Shown here piece by piece: positions 1 through 9,760 of a stretch of DNA of 32,135 nt (position 1 is the stretch's first letter; each line of letters begins with the position of its first letter). The position numbers and the translations under genes were made by a program. The notes below the pieces were generated by a model that searched no databases, had not been told where the DNA came from, and saw only the letters and a list, made by a program, of their open reading frames with translations. The stretch comes from Croceitalea sp. GTDB taxonomy: Bacteria; Bacteroidota; Bacteroidia; Flavobacteriales; Flavobacteriaceae. Location of the stretch: NCBI GenBank assembly GCA_013001145.1, contig JABDND010000003.1:1-32135 (forward strand), written 5' to 3'.

Positions 1-589
1 TGTCTATACCTTTTACATTCTCTTTTAAGTATTTCATTTTAGCCCCATATTCATCGGGCAGGCAATACCCCGTAGTGTCTGGAATGTTTAAAACTGTGGC
101 TCCGGCTTTGATAACCGCCTCGCACACACGCGCCAAATATTCATTGTCTGTGCGACCGGCATCCTCGGCATAAAATTCTACATCTTCCACAAAGGTCTTT
201 GCATAAGAAACCGCGCCCACGGCACGTTCTAAGATATTTTGCCTGTTTGATTTGAATTTATGAAGAATATGGGAGTCAGAAGTGCCAATGCCAGTATGAA
301 TACGTGGTTTTTTGGCAATTTTAATCGCTTCGGCCGCAACTTCAATATCTTTCTTGACAGAACGGGTCAATCCACATACTGTGGCATTTTTGACCAATTT
401 GGCAATTTCATGCACCGATTTAAAATCACCTGGGCTCGAGATAGGGAAGCCAGCTTCAATCACATCAACACCAAGTTCGTCAAGGCGCTCGGCGATGACC
501 AATTTTTGTTTGGTATCCAATTTACATCCTGGAACCTGTTCTCCGTCCCTTAGTGTTGTATCAAAAATTTGTACCTTATCTTTACCCAT
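1..589 (-). CDS. leuA: 2-isopropylmalate synthase, N-terminal part (runs off the window)
   Basis: Condenses acetyl-CoA with 2-ketoisovalerate, the first committed step of leucine synthesis in the cytoplasm. Reading the minus strand from the ATG at 589 gives [21 protein letters not shown], which contains the DTTLRDGEQ metal/substrate motif of the HMGL-like TIM barrel. It is followed by [24 protein letters not shown] and [12 protein letters not shown], all typical of IPM synthases. About 196 codons lie inside the window, and the 3' part including the C-terminal leucine-binding domain lies beyond base 1. The ORF track misses it because the frame is open at the edge; the plus ORFs at 260-608 are its shadows. 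It diverges from the next gene across about 147 bases. Homocitrate or citramalate synthases are related alternatives, but the motif set fits LeuA best. Confidence 0.93.
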   Translation of the reverse strand, partial: MGKDKVQIFDTTLRDGEQVPGCKLDTKQKLVIAERLDELGVDVIEAGFPISSPGDFKSVHEIAKLVKNATVCGLTRSVKKDIEVAAEAIKIAKKPRIHTGIGTSDSHILHKFKSNRQNILERAVGAVSYAKTFVEDVEFYAEDAGRTDNEYLARVCEAVIKAGATVLNIPDTTGYCLPDEYGAKMKYLKENVKGID

Positions 590-736
590 GATAACTTGTT
601 GCTATTAGCTTAACCATACGAAAATATAATAGCCATTTACATCTAGATGGGGCACTAAAATCCCATTACAACGTTGAAGTATTGAAAGCTTTAGTTAACC
701 AGTTGAAATACAGTATTTTAAATAGCAGTTTTTACG

Positions 737-2281
737 ATGACAAATGCCCAGAGAGATAGTTTGTTTGTGTTGGTCAAATCACTTTCTAAATCAGAAAAGC
801 GTCAATTTAAGTTATATGTGGGCAGATTGGGTGTAAACGTAGATGCCAAATTTTTGGCTTTGTTCAATCTTTTGGACAAAATGAAGCTGTATAATGAAAC
901 ACAAATTTTAGATAGTGGCATTGTAAAAAAAGCGCAACTTTCCAATTTAAAAGCGCATCTCTATAAACAGATTTTGGTAAGTCTAAGGTTAAATCCGGTA
1001 AATCAAAATATAAGAGTTCAAATACGCGAACAACTTGATTTTGCTACCATACTATATCAAAAAGGACTTTACAAACAGGCCTTAAAATTATTGGATAAGG
1101 CAAAAAGCGTGGCCATAGATCATGAAGAGAAGAATGTCGCCTACGAAATAGTCGAGCTTGAAAAAATAATTGAGACCCAATACATTACCCGCAGCATTCC
1201 CGACAGGGCAGACGAATTGGCAATGCAGGCCAAAGAACTTTCTGCACATAATGTGATGACCAGTAAATTATCAAACCTTTCACTACAGTTATATGGCATG
1301 ATGTTGAAGGTAGGCTACGTGCGCAGCGATGAGGACCTCAAAGCTGTCAAAGACTATTTTGAATCTCATTTGCCAATTTACGATATTGACAAACTGGGTT
1401 TCAGAGAAAAGTTGTGGCTCTATAAAGCCCACTTATGGTACAGTTTATTGATTCAAGACTTTTTATCTTCCTATAAATATTCGAGTAAGTGGGTTGATTT
1501 GTTTTATGAGAACAAGGAAATGATCTACCTGAATCCCGTGTTCTTTTTAAAGGGCAACCATTATCTTTTGGAGTCACTGTTTTTTGTTAAATACAGTTCT
1601 CAATTTAAAAAAACATTGAAAAACCTGGAAGAAATTGTCAAAAGCGAAGCTTTTCCGAAAAATGACAATATTACCTCTTTGGCTTTTTTGTACATCAACT
1701 CGAACAAATTAAACCAACACTTTTTAGATGGCACTTTTGAAAAGGGGCTATATCTAGTCAATATTGTGGAGTACGGTATTAAGAAGCACCGTGCCCGTAT
1801 TGACGAACATCATATTATGGTGCTTTATTATAAAATTGCGTGCCTGTATTTTGGCCATGGTGATAATAAGAACTGCATAGTTTATCTTAAAAAAATCATC
1901 AATAACAAAAACCTAAAAATGCGTGAAGACCTCATGTGTTTTGCCCGTGTTTTAAGTTTGGTTGCACATTACGAAGCTGGTATGGATTACCATTTGGAAG
2001 TGCAACTGAAAAGCACCTATAAATTTTTACTCAAAATGAACGATCTGCATGCCGTTCAAAAAGAGATGATCAAGTTTTTAAGGGGCTTGGGAGATATTTA
2101 TCCGGGTGATTTGAAAAATGAATTCCAGAAGCTCTATAACGAACTTAAGAAATATGAGGACCACCCATATGAAAAAAGGGCGTTTTTGTACTTGGATATT
2201 CTTTCTTGGCTGGAGAGCCATCTTGAAAACAGACCAGTGTCAGAAATTATTCGTGAAAAGGCGCTCGCCGTTAGTCGGTAG
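737..2281 (+). CDS. conserved Bacteroidota hypothetical protein, helical repeat (TPR-like)
   Basis: I do not recognise a named family. The 514 residues look almost wholly alpha-helical and contain repeated helix pairs such as FATILYQKGLYKQALKLLDKA (around 102-122) that resemble tetratricopeptide units, so a scaffold or protein-binding role is likely. No signal peptide or membrane segment is visible, which suggests a cytoplasmic protein. The start ATG follows a 147-base gap shared with divergent leuA. The 3' end overlaps the convergent DUF4252 gene by 11 bases, so the two genes share coding DNA at their tails. The length and the absence of frame damage argue for a genuine gene. The function is unknown. 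Confidence 0.85.
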   Translation: MTNAQRDSLFVLVKSLSKSEKRQFKLYVGRLGVNVDAKFLALFNLLDKMKLYNETQILDSGIVKKAQLSNLKAHLYKQILVSLRLNPVNQNIRVQIREQLDFATILYQKGLYKQALKLLDKAKSVAIDHEEKNVAYEIVELEKIIETQYITRSIPDRADELAMQAKELSAHNVMTSKLSNLSLQLYGMMLKVGYVRSDEDLKAVKDYFESHLPIYDIDKLGFREKLWLYKAHLWYSLLIQDFLSSYKYSSKWVDLFYENKEMIYLNPVFFLKGNHYLLESLFFVKYSSQFKKTLKNLEEIVKSEAFPKNDNITSLAFLYINSNKLNQHFLDGTFEKGLYLVNIVEYGIKKHRARIDEHHIMVLYYKIACLYFGHGDNKNCIVYLKKIINNKNLKMREDLMCFARVLSLVAHYEAGMDYHLEVQLKSTYKFLLKMNDLHAVQKEMIKFLRGLGDIYPGDLKNEFQKLYNELKKYEDHPYEKRAFLYLDILSWLESHLENRPVSEIIREKALAVSR

Positions 2282-2795
2282 AAATGCCAGGAGTTTGCAG
2301 ATTCAACTGTGGCAATAGCCCATTTGAAAATTGCTGAAATTCATTGTTTTTGGCCAATTGCCTCACTTGGGCAGGATCAAAATTGCCATTGAAATAGAGG
2401 AACGTTCCTTTGATGTTGTCGTTATTGTAAATCAGTATTTCTTTAACCACATCTTTTTTTTCTCGAATGGCCACGACATTACGTTTAAGGTCATCATTTT
2501 TACGGAACACTTCAATGAAATTTCCTGTGGTAAACCCATTCATTTGGTCGTTTAAAAATTTGGCCTGTGATTCTGAAGCACTGGGAAACTGCATATACCT
2601 TAAATCTTTGGTAGTACCCACCAAGGCTTGCATTTCGGGTGAAATTTGACCTACGAGTGCTATCATGAATTGCGGAACCCGAATGGCCGTTACTTGGTCA
2701 TCATTCTTATGCATTTCATAAAAATTGTCTATAGAATTGTATCCGCCACAGGCGGTAAAAAGCAGTAGTGCACCTATAATTTTAATGGCTCTCAT
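2271..2795 (-). CDS. DUF4252 domain-containing putative lipoprotein
   Basis: A small envelope protein of 174 residues. The N-terminus MRAIKIIGALLLFTACGG is a lipoprotein signal peptide with lipobox LFTAC, so the mature protein should start with a lipidated cysteine at about residue 16. The remainder contains features I associate with DUF4252: a region around FMIALVGQISPEMQALVG, a central LRYMQF strand, and a C-terminal stretch of strands. The family is common in Bacteroidota and has no established function. The gene lies 32 bases downstream of the rluA-type gene on the same strand and probably shares its transcript. Its last 11 bases overlap the convergent TPR-like gene. Confidence 0.82.
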   Translation of the reverse strand: MRAIKIIGALLLFTACGGYNSIDNFYEMHKNDDQVTAIRVPQFMIALVGQISPEMQALVGTTKDLRYMQFPSASESQAKFLNDQMNGFTTGNFIEVFRKNDDLKRNVVAIREKKDVVKEILIYNNDNIKGTFLYFNGNFDPAQVRQLAKNNEFQQFSNGLLPQLNLQTPGISTD

Positions 2796-2827
2796 GATAA
2801 TAGTGTTTGCCTAAAAGTAGAAAAAAA

Positions 2828-3535
2828 TTATAGACATGCGTCCCAAATGGCATCTTGCGGTGGTGGGGCGAGAATGTGTACTTCTTCTTTACTCACTGGA
2901 TGTGTGAACGTAAGGCTACGTGAATGCAAATGAATGCTTCCTTCCTTATTGCTTCTACTGGCCCCATATTTTAAATCGCCTTTGATAATACAACCTATTG
3001 CAGTGAGCTGTGCCCTAATTTGATGATGGCGCCCAGTTTTAAGTTCAATTTCCAAGAGCGTATAACGATTCAACAACTTCACAACCCTATAGTTCAAAAT
3101 TGCTTTCTTGCTCTTTTCAACTTCAACCGCCCGAGCGTACGATTTGTTTTGGGTACTATTGCGAACCAACCAGTGAATGAGGGTTCCGCTCTCTGGCTCG
3201 GGAGTTCGCTGCACTACGGCCCAATATATTTTTTTTGCATCGCCTTGTGCAAAAAGCTTGTTTAGCCTTGGTAAGGCCTTTGATGTTCGAGCGAATATTA
3301 CGATACCAGAGGTAGGTCGATCAAGCCGATGTACAACGCCTAGATATACATTACCGGGTTTATTGTATTTAACTTTTAGATATCGTTTGACAATTTCACT
3401 CAAGGGTTCGTCACCTGTTTTGTCACCTTGTACGATATCACCTGGTCTTTTGTTAATGATTATGAGATGGTTGTCCTCGTAGAGAACTTGAAGATTATCA
3501 ACGGTGGTCAATATTTTATCAAAAACCTTGCTCAT
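2828..3535 (-). CDS. RluA-family RNA pseudouridine synthase
   Basis: Isomerises specific uridines in rRNA or tRNA to pseudouridine. The 235-residue protein has the RluA-family catalytic motif HRLDRPTSG with the nucleophilic aspartate at about residue 72, followed by KIYWAVV and the RNA-binding GRHHQIRAQL motif near residue 168. There is no S4 domain at the N-terminus, so this resembles the short RluA/RluC/TruC-like class; the exact target base cannot be assigned. The start ATG at 3535 fits the family's N-terminus (LYEDNHLIIINKR follows shortly). It sits between panB (148 bases upstream) and the DUF4252 gene (32 bases downstream) on the same strand. Its placement downstream of panB suggests a shared transcript rather than a shared pathway. 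Confidence 0.92.
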   Translation of the reverse strand: MSKVFDKILTTVDNLQVLYEDNHLIIINKRPGDIVQGDKTGDEPLSEIVKRYLKVKYNKPGNVYLGVVHRLDRPTSGIVIFARTSKALPRLNKLFAQGDAKKIYWAVVQRTPEPESGTLIHWLVRNSTQNKSYARAVEVEKSKKAILNYRVVKLLNRYTLLEIELKTGRHHQIRAQLTAIGCIIKGDLKYGASRSNKEGSIHLHSRSLTFTHPVSKEEVHILAPPPQDAIWDACL

Positions 3536-3683
3536 GTTGATGATTTTATAGTAAAGGTAAGTTTAAATTCATCGCATTTAAGAAATCAAATACACAAAAA
3601 TTTGTGGTATGTGAATGCTAAATAGAATAGAAATAGGATTTATTACAGCAGCAAATAATACGCTTTTGGTCATGATCTTAAAT

Positions 3684-4502
3684 CTAGTATTGTTCTTCGT
3701 CGTTAGGGAAATCTCTACTCTTTACATCGGCCACGTACTGTGAAATGGCTCCGCCCATTTCATCGTAAAGATTCATGTACCTTCTTAAAAATCGAGGATT
3801 GAATTCATGGGTCATTCCCAATAAATCATGTACAACCAATACTTGACCATCAACGCCATTGCCCGCGCCTATGCCGATTACAGGTATTGAAATGCTTTCA
3901 GCGACTTCTTTTGCCAAGGCCGCAGGTATTTTCTCTAAAACGATGGCAAAGCAACCAATTTTCTCAAGTAGCTTGGCATCTTGCTTCAATTTTTCGGCCT
4001 CTTCTTCTTCTTTGGCCCGTACGGTATAGGTGCCAAATTTATAGATGGATTGCGGGGTAAGTCCCAAATGCCCCATTACGGGAATACCGGCCTGTAATAT
4101 TCTTTTGACCGATTCTTTTATTTCGGCACCGCCCTCAACTTTTACTGCATGTGCCCCACTTTCTTTCATAATACGTATGGCCGAACGCAAAGCTTCTTTG
4201 GGATCACTTTGGTAACTGCCAAAAGGAATGTCAACTACAACCAAAGCCCTGTGAACAGCTCTGATAACGCTTGACGCATGATAGATCATTTGGTCCAAGG
4301 TGATTGGCAAAGTGGTTTCATGACCGGCAATCACATTACTGGCCGAATCGCCAACAAGAATTACGTCTACATTGGCCGAATCTACAATTTTAGCCATTGA
4401 ATAATCATAGGCGGTGAGCATGGAGATTTTTTCTCCATTTTGCTTCATATCAAACAATGACTTGGTAGTAACTCTTTTGTATTCTTTTTTGGCAGTAGAC
4501 AT
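3684..4502 (-). CDS. panB: 3-methyl-2-oxobutanoate hydroxymethyltransferase
   Basis: Transfers a hydroxymethyl group from 5,10-methylenetetrahydrofolate to 2-ketoisovalerate to make ketopantoate, the first step of pantothenate and coenzyme A synthesis. Family motifs are in order: [12 protein letters not shown], the metal-binding [39 protein letters not shown], a VLEKIP segment with the catalytic glutamate, and [14 protein letters not shown]. At 272 residues it matches the usual PanB length of about 265-275. It shares its 2-ketoisovalerate precursor with leuA at the window start, though the two genes are separate. A possible promoter lies just upstream (see 4522-4551). Confidence 0.96.
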   Translation of the reverse strand: MSTAKKEYKRVTTKSLFDMKQNGEKISMLTAYDYSMAKIVDSANVDVILVGDSASNVIAGHETTLPITLDQMIYHASSVIRAVHRALVVVDIPFGSYQSDPKEALRSAIRIMKESGAHAVKVEGGAEIKESVKRILQAGIPVMGHLGLTPQSIYKFGTYTVRAKEEEEAEKLKQDAKLLEKIGCFAIVLEKIPAALAKEVAESISIPVIGIGAGNGVDGQVLVVHDLLGMTHEFNPRFLRRYMNLYDEMGGAISQYVADVKSRDFPNDEEQY

Positions 4503-4521
4503 CTAAAATTCTTTTGAGGGT

Positions 4522-4551
4522 TAAATGTAAGCAGATTTGTTTAATTTCAAA
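4522..4551 (-). promoter_or_regulatory. candidate panB promoter
   Basis: On the minus strand the order is TTTG, 18 bases, then TACATTTA, one mismatch from the Bacteroidota -7 consensus TAnnTTTG with a -33 TTTG. It would start transcription a short distance before the panB ATG at 4502. The match is imperfect, so this is a suggestion only. Confidence 0.3.
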
Positions 4552-4571
4552 TTTGTACAAAATTGGATCGA

Positions 4572-5036
4572 ATGAAATATATATTACCACTGATGTTCTT
4601 TTTAATTATTGGCTCCAAAGCCCTTGGGCAGGAATCTGAAAAGTTGGAAGTAAAGCAAACCATAACACATTTTTTTGACGGATTTCACAAAAAGGATTCA
4701 TTGATGATGAAACAGGTAGTGGCCGATGAAATAGTGCTGCAGACTACTGCGAGGGATAAGGCGAGTAAAACCACATTCAGAACCGAAGATTTTGGTATTT
4801 TCTTAAAGTCGATAGCTAGTATTCCTGATAGTATTGACTTTGAAGAAAAGCTCACCTCTTTTTCCATTCAAGTAGACCGCACAATGGCCAATGCGTGGGT
4901 GGGGTATGAATTTTGGTACAATGGTAATTTTAGTCATTGTGGTATCAACTCTTTTCAACTCATTAATTTTGATGGCAAGTGGAAAATAATTTACCTGATT
5001 GATACCCGAGGGCGCGAAGGGTGCCTGCAAGAATAA
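4572..5036 (+). CDS. secreted SnoaL/NTF2-like (DUF4440-type) protein
   Basis: A small exported protein of unknown substrate. The ORF track starts at a TTG (4563); I prefer the ATG at 4572, which gives a clean signal peptide MKYILPLMFFLIIGSKALGQ. The mature part begins with a helix (VKQTITHFFDGFHKKDS) and ends in beta strands (AWVGYEFWYNG, NSFQLINFDGKWKIIYLID). That helix-then-curved-sheet order is typical of NTF2-fold proteins such as SnoaL-like or DUF4440 domains, which include isomerases, dehydratases and ligand-binding proteins. No catalytic residues can be assigned with confidence. The gene is divergent from panB and ends 18 bases from the convergent serine ammonia-lyase gene. Confidence 0.78.
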   Translation: MKYILPLMFFLIIGSKALGQESEKLEVKQTITHFFDGFHKKDSLMMKQVVADEIVLQTTARDKASKTTFRTEDFGIFLKSIASIPDSIDFEEKLTSFSIQVDRTMANAWVGYEFWYNGNFSHCGINSFQLINFDGKWKIIYLIDTRGREGCLQE

Positions 5037-5054
5037 AATTTGAACTCTTTTCAA

Positions 5055-6479
5055 CTAGCAATCACTTAAAAATACGCCCACTGCCAAGCCCCCTTCAGAG
5101 GTTTCTTTGTATTTGGTGTTCATATCTTTAGCCGTTTCCCACATGGTATTCACTACTTTGTCAAAAGGGACCTTCGCCGCTTCAGGATCAGAATCCATGG
5201 CAAGCTCGGCCGCATTTATAGCTTTTATAGCCCCCATGGCGTTTCTTTCTATACAAGGCACTTGTACCAAACCACCAATGGGGTCGCAAGTAAGTCCCAA
5301 ATGATGTTCCATGGCAATTTCGGCTGCCATCAATACCTGTTCTGGAGTGCCGCCCATTAATTCTGTCAAAGCGCCTGCTGCCATTGCCGACGAAACGCCT
5401 ATCTCGGCTTGGCAGCCACCCATGGCTGCCGATATGGTTGCTCCTTTTTTAAAGATGCTGCCAATTTCACCCGCAACCAGTAAAAAACGTTTAACATCAT
5501 CAAAATCCCCATCGTGGTTTTCTATGACCAGGTAGTACATGAGTACTGCTGGTATTACACCGGCACTACCATTGGTTGGTGCCGTTACGACCCGTCCTAA
5601 AGAGGCATTCACTTCATTAACCGAGAGGGCAAAACAACTCACCCATTTTATGATCTGTCTAAACTTAACCTCTGTATCTCTTATCGACTCCAACCATTCT
5701 TGTGGGTTGGCATAAGATTTTGAACCTTTTAATCCTTGGTGCATCGCATAAGCCCTTCTTCGTACATTTAACCCACCAGGTAGAATTCCTTCTGTATGGC
5801 ATCCTGTATACATACATTCGAGCATGGTTTGCCAAATTCGTTGTAAACCGTGGTCAATTTCATTATCGGTGCGCAGTGAGCGTTCATTTTCCAGAACAAT
5901 TTCAGAAATGGTTTTGCTTTCTGTTTTACAATAAGCCAATAATTCTGCACCCTTTTGCACTGGAAAGGGGAAGGTTTTGAAGATTTGAATATTTTCCTTG
6001 GCATGAAGGCGTTCCTCCTTCACTACAAACCCACCACCAATGGAATAATAGGTCTCTTCCACCTGCTCTCCATTTTTCAATTGCGCCTGAAAGCGAATAC
6101 CATTGGCATGAAAAGGCAAAAACTCCCTTAAAAAAACAATATACTCTTTAAAACTAAAGGGTAACCATACCTTACCTCCAAAATGAAGCCGTTGCTCAGT
6201 TTTTACTTGGGTGACAACATCATTGACCGATTCGATGGGCATCATTTCAGGATCGGCCCCAGTTAATCCGAGTACAATCGCAATATCTGTAGCATGTCCC
6301 TTGCCTGTCAGTGATAGTGACCCATACAGTAGCACTTTTATGGTTGTTACTTCATTAAATAGTCCATCACCTTGAAGTTCTTTAATCCAGCGTTCAGCAG
6401 CACGCCATGGCCCTAAGGTATGGGAACTCGAAGGACCGATGCCAATTTTCAACATGTCAAAAACACTGATGCATTCCAT
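5055..6479 (-). CDS. sdaA: L-serine ammonia-lyase, iron-sulfur type, single chain
   Basis: Deaminates L-serine to pyruvate and ammonia using a [4Fe-4S] cluster. The N-terminal half is the serine dehydratase beta domain, with the signature [12 protein letters not shown] at about residues 13-24. The C-terminal half is the alpha domain, with [31 protein letters not shown] and [18 protein letters not shown]. The cysteines in these last motifs are those expected to bind the cluster. At 474 residues it matches the fused single-polypeptide form found in Proteobacteria and Bacteroidota. It lies opposite dnaK across a 154-base control region and has a TATCTTTG box just upstream. Confidence 0.95.
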   Translation of the reverse strand: MECISVFDMLKIGIGPSSSHTLGPWRAAERWIKELQGDGLFNEVTTIKVLLYGSLSLTGKGHATDIAIVLGLTGADPEMMPIESVNDVVTQVKTEQRLHFGGKVWLPFSFKEYIVFLREFLPFHANGIRFQAQLKNGEQVEETYYSIGGGFVVKEERLHAKENIQIFKTFPFPVQKGAELLAYCKTESKTISEIVLENERSLRTDNEIDHGLQRIWQTMLECMYTGCHTEGILPGGLNVRRRAYAMHQGLKGSKSYANPQEWLESIRDTEVKFRQIIKWVSCFALSVNEVNASLGRVVTAPTNGSAGVIPAVLMYYLVIENHDGDFDDVKRFLLVAGEIGSIFKKGATISAAMGGCQAEIGVSSAMAAGALTELMGGTPEQVLMAAEIAMEHHLGLTCDPIGGLVQVPCIERNAMGAIKAINAAELAMDSDPEAAKVPFDKVVNTMWETAKDMNTKYKETSEGGLAVGVFLSDC

Positions 6480-6498
6480 CTGCTTCGCTTTAATAGTT

Positions 6499-6506
6499 CA
6501 AAGATA
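6499..6506 (-). promoter_or_regulatory. candidate sdaA -7 box (TATCTTTG)
   Basis: An exact match to the Bacteroidota TAnnTTTG -7 consensus on the minus strand, about 20 bases upstream of the sdaA ATG. No good -33 TTTG is visible at the usual distance, so the call rests on one box and its position. Confidence 0.35.
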
Positions 6507-6544
6507 GGTGCTGCACTTCTAATTTTTATTAAAATATTCACCAC

Positions 6545-6563
6545 ATATGACAGCTTGTCATAT
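6545..6563. promoter_or_regulatory. perfect 8-3-8 dyad upstream of dnaK
   Basis: ATATGACA-GCT-TGTCATAT is a perfect inverted repeat. A further direct copy of its right half, TGTCAT, occurs at 6568-6573, 12 bases downstream (about one helical turn), and abuts the sigma54-like -24 element. The arrangement suggests an activator- or repressor-binding site controlling dnaK. It is not the CIRCE element of HrcA-controlled operons. Confidence 0.5.
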
Positions 6564-6572
6564 TTTTTGTCA

Positions 6573-6588
6573 TGGCACAGTCCTTGAC
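6573..6588 (+). promoter_or_regulatory. sigma54-like (-24/-12) promoter for dnaK
   Basis: TGGCAC, 5 bases, then TTGAC. The GG and the -12 G are 12 bases apart, exactly the sigma54 geometry, and the -24 half is a perfect match. The -12 half reads TTGA where consensus is TTGC, so the normally invariant C is missing. It predicts a transcription start about 35 bases before the dnaK ATG. Confidence 0.4.
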
Positions 6589-6633
6589 ATTTGGACAGTG
6601 AGAAAATGATTATCAACAATATAAATAGATAAG

Positions 6634-8547
6634 ATGAGTAAAATTATAGGAATCGATTTGGGTACGACCAACTCTTGCGTTTCGGTGATGGAAGGTAATG
6701 AGCCAGTGGTAATTCCAAATGCCGAAGGCAAACGAACAACCCCTTCTGTAATTGCTTTTGTGGAAGGTGGCGAAATCAAAGTTGGTGACCCTGCAAAAAG
6801 ACAAGCAGTAACCAACCCACACAAGACCATATATTCAATCAAACGATTTATGGGCAATAAGTACACTGAATCTTCCAAAGAAGCCAAAAGGGTACCTTAT
6901 AAAGTGGTCAAAGGCGACAATGATACCCCAAGGGTAGATATTGATGGAAGAATGTATTCGCCCCAAGAATTATCGGCTATGATCCTTCAAAAAATGAAGA
7001 AAACGGCCGAAGACTATTTAGGTCAAGACGTTACCCGTGCGGTTATTACCGTACCAGCTTATTTTAACGATTCACAACGCCAAGCAACCAAAGAAGCGGG
7101 TGAAATCGCAGGTTTGACCGTAGAACGAATTATCAATGAGCCCACAGCGGCTTCATTGGCCTATGGCCTTGATAAAAAAGACACCGATCAAAAAATCGTA
7201 GTGTTTGACTTTGGTGGTGGTACACATGACGTTTCAATCTTAGAATTGGGCGACGGGGTATTTGAAGTATTGGCCACAGATGGTGATACGCACTTGGGTG
7301 GTGATGATGTCGATCAAAAAATAATCGATTGGTTGGCCGAAGAGTTCAAAAAAGATGAAAGCATGGACCTTAGAGAGGATGCCATGGCCCTTCAAAGATT
7401 GCGCGAAGCTGCAGAAAAGGCCAAAATTGAGTTGTCTTCTTCAGCTCAAACCGAAATCAATTTGCCATATGTGACAGCGACCGCTTCTGGACCAAAGCAC
7501 TTGGTAAGAACTTTGTCCCGTTCCAAATTTGAGCAGTTGATCGCTGATTTGGTCAAGCGTACCATTGAACCTTGTGAAACAGCGTTGAAGTCTGCTGGGC
7601 TATCAAAAAGTGATATCGATGAGATTATTCTGGTAGGTGGTTCAACAAGAATCCCGGCCGTGGTAGAAGCCGTAGAGAAATTCTTTGGTAAAAAACCATC
7701 AAAAGGTGTAAATCCTGATGAAGTGGTTGCCATTGGTGCCGCCATTCAAGGTGGTGTGTTGACGGGCGATGTGAAAGACGTACTCTTATTGGATGTTACG
7801 CCATTATCATTGGGTATTGAGACCATGGGCGGCGTAGCTACGAAATTGATTGAGGCAAATACGACAATCCCCACAAAAAAATCACAGATTTTCTCAACTG
7901 CAGCCGATAATCAGCCGTCAGTGGAGATACATGTGTTGCAGGGAGAACGTCCTATGGCTGCCGATAATAAAACCATTGGAAGATTTCATTTAGATGGAAT
8001 TCCACCAGCACAGCGAGGAACCCCTCAAATTGAAGTGACCTTCGATATTGATGCGAATGGTATCATAAAAGTTTCGGCTACAGATAAGGCTACAAACAAA
8101 ACGCAGGATATTCGTATTGAAGCCTCTTCAGGATTGACTGAAGATGAAATTAAAAAGATGAAGGCTGAAGCTGAGGCCAATGCCGAAGCTGATAAAAAAG
8201 CCAAGGAGAAAGCAGATAAGCTGAACGAGGCCGACGGCATGATTTTCCAAACTGAAAAACAACTTACAGAGTTTGGTGATAAACTTTCTGCCGATAAAAA
8301 GAAGCCCATTGAAGATGCTTTGGAAGAGTTGAAAAAGGCTTATGAAACCAAAGATGTGGAATTGATTGCACCAGCTCTTGATAAAATCAATGAAGCTTGG
8401 AAAGCCGCATCTGAAGAAATGTACAAGGCGCAGGCCGAAGCACAAACCGGTGGTGAACCTACCGCTGATGCTGGCAGTAATGGCGAAGCAACTGGTGCTG
8501 CTGAAGGCGACAATGTAGAAGATGTAGATTTTGAAGAAGTAAAGTAA
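6634..8547 (+). CDS. dnaK: chaperone DnaK (Hsp70)
   Basis: ATP-driven cytoplasmic chaperone that binds exposed hydrophobic segments of proteins with DnaJ and GrpE. The 637 residues show the full architecture. The nucleotide-binding domain begins [17 protein letters not shown], then [34 protein letters not shown] and [10 protein letters not shown]. The interdomain linker [13 protein letters not shown] lies near residue 386, followed by the beta-sandwich substrate domain ([15 protein letters not shown]) and the helical lid. An acidic, glycine- and alanine-rich tail ends in EDVDFEEVK. dnaJ and grpE are not adjacent, so this is a stand-alone gene with its own control region and its own terminator at 8571-8596. 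Confidence 0.98.
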   Translation: MSKIIGIDLGTTNSCVSVMEGNEPVVIPNAEGKRTTPSVIAFVEGGEIKVGDPAKRQAVTNPHKTIYSIKRFMGNKYTESSKEAKRVPYKVVKGDNDTPRVDIDGRMYSPQELSAMILQKMKKTAEDYLGQDVTRAVITVPAYFNDSQRQATKEAGEIAGLTVERIINEPTAASLAYGLDKKDTDQKIVVFDFGGGTHDVSILELGDGVFEVLATDGDTHLGGDDVDQKIIDWLAEEFKKDESMDLREDAMALQRLREAAEKAKIELSSSAQTEINLPYVTATASGPKHLVRTLSRSKFEQLIADLVKRTIEPCETALKSAGLSKSDIDEIILVGGSTRIPAVVEAVEKFFGKKPSKGVNPDEVVAIGAAIQGGVLTGDVKDVLLLDVTPLSLGIETMGGVATKLIEANTTIPTKKSQIFSTAADNQPSVEIHVLQGERPMAADNKTIGRFHLDGIPPAQRGTPQIEVTFDIDANGIIKVSATDKATNKTQDIRIEASSGLTEDEIKKMKAEAEANAEADKKAKEKADKLNEADGMIFQTEKQLTEFGDKLSADKKKPIEDALEELKKAYETKDVELIAPALDKINEAWKAASEEMYKAQAEAQTGGEPTADAGSNGEATGAAEGDNVEDVDFEEVK

Positions 8548-8570
8548 CTTTTACAACTCAATAAATTTAA

Positions 8571-8596
8571 AAAGCCCCGCTTTCAAGCGGGGCTTT
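8571..8596. terminator. bidirectional intrinsic terminator between dnaK and the RluF-type gene
   Basis: AAAGCCCCGC - TTTCAA - GCGGGGCTTT forms a 10-bp GC-rich stem, extendable by two T-A pairs. It has a T run on the plus side (TTTTT) and an A run on the other side that reads as T on the minus strand. It therefore serves both convergent genes, whose ends lie 52 bases apart. Confidence 0.9.
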
Positions 8597-8599
8597 TTA

Positions 8600-9322
8600 T
8601 TAATCAATTGTTTTGGTCGAACCGGCAACCAACCTGTTGATTTCTTGTAATTCATCTTTGGTAAGATGCCGCCATTTGCCCAAGGGCATATCCAATGACA
8701 CATTCATTATCCGAACTCGTTTTAGTTTTCTAACACGATAATCTAGGTACTCGCACATTCGACGAATTTGACGGTTTAGGCCTTGTGTCAATATTATTTT
8801 GAACTGTTTTTCACCCAGTTGTTCAACATGGCATTTACGTGTTACCGTATCTAAAATGGGTACGCCCGAGCGCATTTTTGATAGAAATTCTTCGGTGATG
8901 GGCTTGTTTACGCTCACCACATATTCTTTTTCATGATGGTTACGGGCACGTAGAATTTTGTTTACAATATCACCGTCATTGGTTAAAAATATGAGCCCTT
9001 CACTGGGCTTGTCCAAACGACCAATAGGGAAAATACGTTTGGGATAATTGATGAAATCGATGATATTGTCTTTTTCAACTCGAGTATCTGTGGTACAAAC
9101 AATCCCTACGGGCTTATTAAAGGCCAAATAGACAAAATCGGCTTTGGGCTGGGTCACCAGTTCGCCATCAACGCGCACTTCATCTTGCTCGTTGACTTTA
9201 GTGCCCAATTCTGGTACTATCCCGTTGATGGTAATTCGGCCTTGTTCCAATAGTTTATCGGCAGCACGGCGTGAACAATAGCCCACTTCACTTAAATATT
9301 TGTTGATGCGCGTTTCTTTCAT
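8600..9322 (-). CDS. rluF: RsuA/RluB/RluF-family 23S rRNA pseudouridine synthase
   Basis: Converts a uridine of rRNA to pseudouridine. An N-terminal S4 RNA-binding domain ([20 protein letters not shown], residues 5-24) is followed by the RsuA-type catalytic domain with [10 protein letters not shown], aspartate at about residue 104, and the [10 protein letters not shown] motif. The ORF track extends to 9451, but the extra 43 residues are hydrophobic, unlike the family, and come before the canonical [10 protein letters not shown] start. I therefore place the start at 9322, giving 240 residues. RluF is favoured over RluB or RsuA by the short length and the [13 protein letters not shown] tail, but the subfamily is not certain. 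A TATTTTTG box ends only 3 bases before this ATG (see findings). Confidence 0.88.
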   Translation of the reverse strand: MKETRINKYLSEVGYCSRRAADKLLEQGRITINGIVPELGTKVNEQDEVRVDGELVTQPKADFVYLAFNKPVGIVCTTDTRVEKDNIIDFINYPKRIFPIGRLDKPSEGLIFLTNDGDIVNKILRARNHHEKEYVVSVNKPITEEFLSKMRSGVPILDTVTRKCHVEQLGEKQFKIILTQGLNRQIRRMCEYLDYRVRKLKRVRIMNVSLDMPLGKWRHLTKDELQEINRLVAGSTKTID

Positions 9323-9325
9323 TCT

Positions 9326-9333
9326 CAAAAATA
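9326..9333 (-). promoter_or_regulatory. candidate -7 box (TATTTTTG) directly before the rluF start
   Basis: An exact TAnnTTTG match on the minus strand, ending 3 bases before the chosen ATG. If used, the mRNA would start at or next to the start codon (leaderless). No -33 TTTG was seen at 19-20 bases, so support is modest. Confidence 0.3.
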
Positions 9334-9725
9334 GCTTCAGGTAAATACAACCAACATTACAAAATGTAACAAGCCAATATCGATAAAATAAGTTAAGAAA
9401 ACCAAAGTGTTTTACAACTTTAAAGCCTAAATTGAAGTACACGCTGGCCATAGCTTCTACAAAAAGGTATTATTAAAACGTACCTTACCTGCATAGAATT
9501 TAACAAAATGAGAATTTTGTTTAAGAAATACTCATAACGATTCCCATTGAATTTTAAACATATAATAGTTTCTTAATTAATTAACTATTTGTAATACATA
9601 TGGTTATGTTTTATTATTTGTGTGTGAGTCCTTCAGAGGGTAGTTATTCGTAGTTAAACGAATTTGTCAATGCTGTTTTAATTTTATAAATTTCAATAGC
9701 CCTTTAATTTTAGCCTAACAGAAAC

Positions 9726-9760
9726 CTGACATGCTATGTAGAAGAGTATAGTGCTGTCAG
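9726..9760. repeat. imperfect inverted repeat upstream of the PAS-LuxR gene
   Basis: The arms are CTGACA-TG-CTAT and ATAG-TGC-TGTCAG around a 10-base centre, giving 6+4 paired bases with a small bulge. A further GAATAG/CTATTC pair (9766-9771 and 9798-9803) lies between it and the gene. It could be an operator or a leader hairpin. There is no T run, so it is not an intrinsic terminator. Confidence 0.45.

Noticed and set aside
260-608. Two overlapping plus ORFs of 97 and 98 residues
   Set aside because: Both are antisense to leuA, whose motifs are unmistakable on the minus strand.
4803-5054. Minus ORF of 83 residues opposite the SnoaL-like gene
   Set aside because: The plus gene has a signal peptide and an NTF2-like pattern; the antisense frame has none and simply mirrors it.
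6545-6563. CIRCE element for HrcA
   Set aside because: The dyad is 8-3-8 with TGACA/TGTCA arms, not the TTAGCACTC-N9-GAGTGCTAA pattern.
7446-8561. Several minus ORFs of 73-105 residues in dnaK
   Set aside because: Shadows of the highly biased dnaK coding sequence.
9323-9451. 43-residue N-terminal extension of the RluF-type protein
   Set aside because: It precedes the canonical S4-domain start, is hydrophobic and unlike the family, and overlaps a promoter-like box.
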